A DNA stretch of 28,321 bases. It comes from Pseudomonadota bacterium. GTDB lineage: Bacteria; Pseudomonadota; Alphaproteobacteria; Rhizobiales; Hyphomicrobiaceae. Below the pieces are notes generated by a model. The model was not told where the DNA came from and did not search any database. It saw nothing but the letters and a program-made list of their open reading frames with translations. Location of the stretch: assembly GCA_023387235.1 (NCBI GenBank), contig JAEWIJ010000191.1, forward strand, positions 1 to 28,321, given 5' to 3'. Positions within the stretch are counted from its first letter, which is position 1. Each line of letters starts with the position of its first letter. The position numbers and the translations under genes were made by a program. Of the stretch, positions 23,929-28,321 are shown in pieces.

Positions 23929-23940
23929 TGTTCCCGAACA
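23929..23940. promoter_or_regulatory. Candidate LysR-type operator dyad TGTTC-CC-GAACA
   Basis: The dyad has two 5-bp arms around CC and lies about 125 bp from the lysR start and 280 bp from glcD. Its core TGTTCCCGA recurs in inverted orientation at 24060-24068. Paired dyads in a divergent LysR region are typical operator architecture, but this spacing is wider than usual. Confidence 0.35.
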
Positions 23941-23947
23941 TTGAAAA

Positions 23948-23973
23948 TGCGCCGGGAAGGTGCGCGGGGAAGG
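23948..23973. repeat. 13-bp tandem direct repeat in the lysR-glcD region
   Basis: TGCGCCGGGAAGG (23948-23960) is followed at once by TGCGCGGGGAAGG (23961-23973), 12 of 13 bases identical. It sits next to the TGTTCCCGAACA dyad and may be a regulator half-site pair or a slippage duplication. Confidence 0.55.
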
Positions 23974-24220
23974 ATCGTGTGCTCCCAGTGCTAGCAAACC
24001 AGCCCTTTGCGCGTCTCCTGTCGGATGCGCCGCACTGCGGCAAGCAGGGTTGCAGCGGCTCGGGAACACTGTCCGTATTGACCGTTGCGGGGTATGATCA
24101 AGGCCAACGAATCCTTCGACTTGGCCATGAGCCGTGGTGGAGGATAAGAATTCCATCCTATTCTCAGGCCCATTCAGCGGCCTGTTCTCTGGCCGCCGAG
24201 CGCCAGAAGCCGGGGTTGCG

Positions 24221-25675
24221 ATGCTGAGCACTGTGCTGCCACCGCCTGACCGAAACATCACGGCGCGCCGCGATGCGATCGCCAAGGAGCTGGCACGCCT
24301 CGTTGCGCCGGGTGGCGTGATCGCGGACGAGGACGGGCGCCGAGCCTTCGAGACCGACGGCCTTTCCGCCTATCGCTGCATGCCGCTCGCGGTCGTGCTG
24401 CCGCGCTCGACGGAGGAAGTGTCGCGCGTGCTGAAGTACGCGCACGAGAATGGCATCACCGTCATCCCGCGCGGCGCCGGCACATCGCTATGCGGTGGCG
24501 CATTGCCGGCCGAGGACGCCATCGTCATCGGCGTCTCGCGCATGAACCGCGTCCTCGACGTCGATCTCGAGAATCGCACGGCGCGTGTCGAGACCGGCAT
24601 CACCAATCTCGGCATTTCCGCCGCCGTGCAGCCGGACGGTTTCTTCTACGCGCCGGATCCGTCGAGCCAGCTCGCCTGCACGCTCGCGGGCAACATCGCC
24701 ATGAACTCGGGCGGCGCGCACTGCCTCAAGTACGGTGTGACGACCAACAACGTGCTCGGCATCAAAATGGTGCTCATCGACGGCAGGATCGTCGAGATCG
24801 GCGGGGCGCATCTCGACGCCTCGGGCTATGATCTGCTGGGATTGATCATCGGCTCGGAAGGTCAGTTCGGCATGGTCACCGAGGCGACCGTGCGCATTCT
24901 GCGCGCGGCCGAGGCGGCGCGACCCATGCTGCTCGGCTTCGACTCGAGCGAGATCGCGGGGCGCTGCGTCTCGGCGATCATTGCGTCGGGGATCATCCCC
25001 GTTGCCATCGAATTCATGGACAAGCCCGCGATCCACGTTTGCGAGGCCTTCGCCAAGGCCGGCTATCCGCTCGATGTCGAGGCGCTGCTCATCGTCGAGG
25101 TCGAGGGCTCGGAAGAGGAAATCTCGACGCTGCTCACGCGCATCGTCGACATCGCGAAGCCTTTCAAGCCCAAGGGCGTGCGCGTCAGCCAGAGTGCCGA
25201 GGAAAGTGCCGCCATCTGGCGCGGGCGCAAGTCCGCCTTCGGGGCGCTGGGGCGCATCTCGGACTATTTCTGCATGGACGGCACCATTCCGCTCGGCCGC
25301 CTGCCCGAAGTGCTCGTGCGCATCGGCGAGATCTGCAAAGGGCACGACCTCAAGGTCGCGAACATTTTCCATGCCGGCGACGGCAATCTTCATCCGCTCA
25401 TCCTGTTCGAGGCCAATGACCCCGAGCAGCTTCGGCGCGCGGAGGAAGCGGGCGCCGACATCCTCAAGCTCTGCGTCGAGGTCGGCGGCTGTCTCACGGG
25501 TGAGCACGGTGTCGGCGTCGAGAAGCGCGATCTCATGCCGAGCCAGTTCACGTCCGGCGAGCTTGCCCTGCAGATGCGCATCAAGAGCGTGTTCGATCCG
25601 CAATGGCTGCTCAATCCGCACAAGGTCTTCCCGCTCGAAGGCCGCGATATCGAAAATCAGGTCTGGGAAAACTAA
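24221..25675 (+). CDS. glcD: Glycolate oxidase subunit GlcD (FAD-binding)
   Basis: GlcD is the FAD subunit that oxidises glycolate (or D-lactate-like 2-hydroxy acids) to glyoxylate, working with GlcE and GlcF at the membrane. The 484-residue protein has the FAD_binding_4 fold: PRGAGTSLCGGALP (83-96), GNIAMNSGGAHCLKYGVTTNNVLG and IIGSEGQFGMVTEATVRI. The C-terminal FAD-oxidase domain has HAGDGNLHPLILF and CLTGEHGVGVEKRDLM with the conserved His residues. The start ATG 24221 gives the family N-terminus MLSTVLPPPDRNITARRDAI. A longer frame from 24134 adds a peptide with no similarity. It leads the operon glcDEF, with glcE starting 3 bp after its stop. Confidence 0.95.
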   Translation: MLSTVLPPPDRNITARRDAIAKELARLVAPGGVIADEDGRRAFETDGLSAYRCMPLAVVLPRSTEEVSRVLKYAHENGITVIPRGAGTSLCGGALPAEDAIVIGVSRMNRVLDVDLENRTARVETGITNLGISAAVQPDGFFYAPDPSSQLACTLAGNIAMNSGGAHCLKYGVTTNNVLGIKMVLIDGRIVEIGGAHLDASGYDLLGLIIGSEGQFGMVTEATVRILRAAEAARPMLLGFDSSEIAGRCVSAIIASGIIPVAIEFMDKPAIHVCEAFAKAGYPLDVEALLIVEVEGSEEEISTLLTRIVDIAKPFKPKGVRVSQSAEESAAIWRGRKSAFGALGRISDYFCMDGTIPLGRLPEVLVRIGEICKGHDLKVANIFHAGDGNLHPLILFEANDPEQLRRAEEAGADILKLCVEVGGCLTGEHGVGVEKRDLMPSQFTSGELALQMRIKSVFDPQWLLNPHKVFPLEGRDIENQVWEN

Positions 25676-25678
25676 CTA

Positions 25679-26896
25679 ATGGAGAGTGCCCGGCCAGGAA
25701 GCGAGCGCGAGCTTCAGCGCCTGATCGCGGAGGCTGCACGCGCCGAGATGCCGGTCGAGATCATCGGCGCCGGCACGAAGCGCACGGTCGGCCGGCCGGT
25801 CAATTCCGGCATGGTGATTTCCACCGCCGAGCTCAACGGCGTCACGCTCTACGAGCCGACCGAGCTCGTCATGGGTGCCAAGGCCGGCACGCCGCTCGCC
25901 GACATCGAGCAGCGGCTCGCGGACAAGGGGCAGATGCTCGCCTTCGAGCCGATCGATCTTGGCCCGGTACTCGGCGGCCCAGTGAACGGCGGCACGGTCG
26001 GCGCGGCGTTTGCCACGAACTTCTCCGGCAGCCGTCGTGTCATGGCCGGCGGCGCGCGGGATCATCTGCTCGGCATCGAGGCGATCACCGGCGCGGGGCA
26101 GAGTTTCCGCGGCGGCGGGCGCGTCATGAAGAACGTAACGGGCTACGACCTCTGCCGCGCCGTAGGCGGAAGCTGGGGCACGCTCGCGGTGATGACGAAT
26201 GTCACGTTCAAAGTGCTGCCGAAGCCCGAGCGCACGGGTACGCTCGTCATTCTCGGCCTCGATGATACGTCCGGTATCGAGGCGCTCTGCGCGGCGCTCG
26301 GCACGCCCTTCGAGGTGACGGGGGCTGTGCATTTGCAGGAGCCGCTCGCGTCGCGGCTGCATGACAAGAGCCTCGCGGCAGCGGGCAAGGCGGTGACGGC
26401 CGTGCGCATCGAGAACTTCGCAAGCTCGGTGCGCTATCGCTTGGATCGTCTGAAAGAGGCGCTGCGCGCTTTTGGCGAGATCCATGAGCTCGACGAAGCG
26501 GATGCGATCGCCTTCTGGAATGAGCTGCGACAGCTCTCGCCTCTGCAGGGCAGCACGGCGCCGCTCTGGCGTCTTTCGACGACGCCGCGTTCCGGTCCGG
26601 CCGTCGTTGCCGCCATCAAACGCTATATGGAATGCCGCGCCTTCTACGACTGGTCGGGCGGCCTCGTCTGGGCCGAGGTGCTCGACACGGCCGACGCCGG
26701 CGCCGCCGACATCCGCCGCGTCATTGCAAGTCACGGCGGCCATGCGACATTGATCCGCGCCGCGCCCGCCGTGCGCGCGTCGATCGACGTTTTCCAGCCG
26801 CTCGAGCCCGACCTCGCCGCCATCACCCGTGGTATCAAGGCAGTGTTCGATCCGAAGGACATCCTCAATCGCGGGCGATTGCTCGCCGATCTCTAG
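25679..26896 (+). CDS. glcE: Glycolate oxidase subunit GlcE (FAD-binding)
   Basis: The 405-residue product is the second FAD-fold subunit of glycolate oxidase. It shows VEIIGAGTKRTVGRPV (26-41), LGGPVNGGTVGAAFATNFSGSRRV (98-121) and the typical GlcE stretch GGGRVMKNVTGYDLCRAVGGSWGTLAVMTNVTFKVLPKP (145-183). The C-terminal part ends VFDPKDILNRGRLLADL. It starts 3 bp after glcD and ends 13 bp before glcF, so translation is closely coupled. The start has no strong ribosome binding site, which supports coupling. All three subunits are needed for activity in E. coli. Confidence 0.94.
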   Translation: MESARPGSERELQRLIAEAARAEMPVEIIGAGTKRTVGRPVNSGMVISTAELNGVTLYEPTELVMGAKAGTPLADIEQRLADKGQMLAFEPIDLGPVLGGPVNGGTVGAAFATNFSGSRRVMAGGARDHLLGIEAITGAGQSFRGGGRVMKNVTGYDLCRAVGGSWGTLAVMTNVTFKVLPKPERTGTLVILGLDDTSGIEALCAALGTPFEVTGAVHLQEPLASRLHDKSLAAAGKAVTAVRIENFASSVRYRLDRLKEALRAFGEIHELDEADAIAFWNELRQLSPLQGSTAPLWRLSTTPRSGPAVVAAIKRYMECRAFYDWSGGLVWAEVLDTADAGAADIRRVIASHGGHATLIRAAPAVRASIDVFQPLEPDLAAITRGIKAVFDPKDILNRGRLLADL

Positions 26897-26909
26897 GTGC
26901 TGCTCGACG

Positions 26910-28253
26910 ATGCAAACCAACTTCACGCCCGAGCAGCTCCAGGATCCGCGCCTCGCGGAAGCCGACAGCATTCTCAAGCGCTGCGTGCACTGCGGCCTCT
27001 GCACGGCGACATGCTCGACGTACGTCATGCTGGGTGACGAGCGCGATTCCCCGCGCGGGCGCATCTACCTCATGAAGGACATGTTCGAGCGTGATCGCGA
27101 CGCCAGTCCCGAGGTCCAGTTCCACGTCGATCGCTGTCTCTCCTGCCTCTCGTGCATGACGACCTGTCCCGGCGGCGTCGACTACATGCATCTCGTGGAT
27201 CTCGCGCGCGTGCACATCGAGGAGACGGGCAAGCGCACGCTCAAGGAGCGCTTCGTGCGCGGCCTCCTCGCGCGGCTGATCCCTTACCCTGAGCGTTTTC
27301 GCAAAGCGCTCGCCTTCGCGCCGCTCGGCCGGCCGTTCGCGGGACTCATGAAGCGCGCGGGATTCCCAGAGCTTGCGGCCATGCTCGCACTCGCGCCGAA
27401 AGAGCGCTTGCCCGAAGCGCGCTTCTCCGGCCCCGGCACGGCGGTTACGAGTGACAAGCGCATGAAGCGCGTGCTCATGCTGGCCGGATGCGCCCAGCAG
27501 GTGCTGCGCCCCGAGATCAACGACGCGACCATCCGCCTGCTCGCGCGCAACGGCGTCGATGTCGTCGTGCCCAATGGTGCAGGATGCTGCGGCGCGCTCG
27601 TCCATCACATGGGGCGTGAGGCCGAGGCCATCGCGCAGGCCAAGCAGAACATCGATGCCTGGTGGAAGGTGCACGAGCGCGAGCCCGTCGACGCCATCAT
27701 CATCAACGCTTCGGGTTGCGGCACCACCGTCAAGGACTACGGTCATATGCTCCGCCACGAGCCGGCCTATGCCGAGAAGGCGGCGGCGCTCGCGGCACTC
27801 GCGCTCGACGTCACCGAGTTCCTCACACGCTTCGATCTCGGCGCGCCGCATCGCTGGTCGAGCCTGCGCGTCGCCTATCACTCCGCCTGCTCCATGCAGC
27901 ATGGCCAGCGCATCACGAGCGAGCCGAAAGTGCTGCTGAAGAAGGCGGGCTTCACCGTGCTCGAGCCGCCAGAGGGGCACATCTGCTGCGGTTCGGCGGG
28001 CACGTACAACATTCTGCAGCCCGAGCTCGCCGGCGAGCTGCGCGCGCGCAAGGTTGCGAACATCGAGAGCGTACGGCCCGATCTCGTCGCCGCCGGCAAC
28101 CTCGGCTGCATCACCCAGATCGGTCTCGGCACCCATCTGCCGATCGTGCACACGATCGAGTTGCTGGACTGGGCCTATGGCGGCCCCGTTCCGCGCGGGC
28201 TCGAGAACTTCAAGGGTTTCGTGTCGGACGTGCCGGGACACGTTGCAGCTTGA
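26910..28253 (+). CDS. glcF: Glycolate oxidase iron-sulfur subunit GlcF
   Basis: The 447-residue product passes electrons from GlcD to the quinone pool. Two 4Fe-4S motifs are visible: Cys25, 28, 31, 35 in CVHCGLCTATC, and Cys76, 79, 82, 86 in CLSCLSCMTTCPGG. Two CCG (heterodisulfide-reductase-like) domains follow, with GAGCCGALVHHMG in the first and HICCGSAGTYNI in the second. The conserved LGDERDSPRGRIYLMKDM sits between the Fe-S motifs. After Cys35 the family CPTY reads CSTY here, a small change. ATG 26910 is in frame with the canonical N-terminus (MQTNFTPEQL). The operon ends in a nested inverted repeat. No malate synthase (glcB) is seen within the window. Confidence 0.95.
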   Translation: MQTNFTPEQLQDPRLAEADSILKRCVHCGLCTATCSTYVMLGDERDSPRGRIYLMKDMFERDRDASPEVQFHVDRCLSCLSCMTTCPGGVDYMHLVDLARVHIEETGKRTLKERFVRGLLARLIPYPERFRKALAFAPLGRPFAGLMKRAGFPELAAMLALAPKERLPEARFSGPGTAVTSDKRMKRVLMLAGCAQQVLRPEINDATIRLLARNGVDVVVPNGAGCCGALVHHMGREAEAIAQAKQNIDAWWKVHEREPVDAIIINASGCGTTVKDYGHMLRHEPAYAEKAAALAALALDVTEFLTRFDLGAPHRWSSLRVAYHSACSMQHGQRITSEPKVLLKKAGFTVLEPPEGHICCGSAGTYNILQPELAGELRARKVANIESVRPDLVAAGNLGCITQIGLGTHLPIVHTIELLDWAYGGPVPRGLENFKGFVSDVPGHVAA

Positions 28254-28263
28254 TTTTTTCTCT

Positions 28264-28321
28264 GCCGCGGGCTGCTGGGAAGAGGTGCTATCGCCTTCTT
28301 CCGCGGTGCTATGCCCGCGGC
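28264..28321 (+). terminator. Nested inverted repeat after glcF, reaching the window edge
   Basis: GCCGCGGGC (28264-28272) is exactly complementary to GCCCGCGGC (28313-28321), 40 bases apart. Inside lies a second hairpin: a GGAAGAGG arm pairs with CCTTCTTCC with one bulge. The octamer GGTGCTAT also occurs twice in the loop. It begins 10 bp after the glcF stop. It could be a terminator or a larger regulatory structure, and it may continue beyond the edge. Confidence 0.45.

Larger units (their letters stand above)
23806..24220. other. 415-bp divergent lysR-glcD intergenic region with candidate operator repeats
   Basis: No gene is apparent. The region contains a dyad TGTTCCCGAACA at 23929-23940, a matching inverted copy of its core (TCGGGAACA, 24060-24068), a 13-bp tandem repeat (23948-23973), a double GCTCTCTCT (23839-23847 and 23851-23859) close to the lysR start and a GCGGCC/GGCCGC hairpin (24177-24196) close to the glcD start. 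A short TATGAT at 24093 has a TTGACC only 9 bp upstream, too close for a sigma70-type pair. Regulation of both flanking genes is likely located here. Confidence 0.55.

Noticed and set aside
24078..24098. TTGACC and TATGAT upstream of glcD as a promoter
   Set aside because: The spacer is only 9 bp, too short for a -35/-10 pair.
23928..24227. A 99-codon frame in the lysR-glcD gap
   Set aside because: It has no ribosome binding site or recognisable domain and overlaps operator-like repeats and the glcD start.
1..28321. tRNA, rRNA, CRISPR arrays, insertion sequences or prophage genes
   Set aside because: No cloverleaf, regularly spaced repeat array, transposase or integrase motif was seen. Nearly all sequence is taken up by housekeeping genes of uniform composition.

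Overview
The window is chromosomal DNA of high GC content, most likely from an alphaproteobacterium of the Hyphomicrobiales (Rhizobiales) type. The reasons are the uniform GC-rich codon use, the alphaproteobacterial versions of YbjN, UbiK, PncB and extensin-like proteins, the lgt-midA pair, and a CtrA-type TTAA-N7-TTAAC box. I see no tRNA, rRNA, CRISPR array, insertion sequence or integrase. Most of the region reads as housekeeping and metabolic genes in short operons on both strands.

Layout: a partial membrane protein leaves the left edge on the minus strand. Next comes a plus-strand cluster of mobA, a secreted subtilase-fold protein that seems to have lost its catalytic residues, and an extensin-like (M15-like) envelope protein. 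This cluster converges on a minus-strand class III aminotransferase across a perfect 28-bp palindrome. serB (plus) is divergent from the aminotransferase. A minus-strand group follows: a secreted six-cysteine protein, a tiny membrane protein, YbjN and UbiK. After these come a YciI-like protein (plus), a Pr6Pr membrane protein (minus), and lgt-midA (plus). A minus-strand block holds a bifunctional penicillin-binding protein followed by overlapping DUF1214 and DUF1254 genes. Then come a YcgN cysteine-cluster protein (plus), a zinc metallopeptidase and a RibD/DHFR-like reductase (both minus), a D-2-hydroxyacid dehydrogenase and a CinA-like protein (both plus).

A 357-bp structured intergenic region with a CtrA-like box precedes a LysM/LytM lipoprotein of the NlpD/DipM type. 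pncB follows. A c-type cytochrome and a LysR regulator are on the minus strand, and the right end is the glycolate oxidase operon glcDEF, divergent from lysR.

Themes: many genes concern the envelope and peptidoglycan (extensin-like, PBP, lgt, NlpD/DipM-like, zinc peptidase, dead subtilase). Three proteins keep a recognisable enzyme fold but lack catalytic residues: the subtilase-like protein, the C-terminal domain of the CinA-like protein, and the M23 domain of the LysM lipoprotein. I find no obvious new multi-gene defence or mobile system. The most interesting leads are the pseudo-subtilase, the CtrA-linked LytM factor with the structured DNA upstream of it, and the degenerate CinA.
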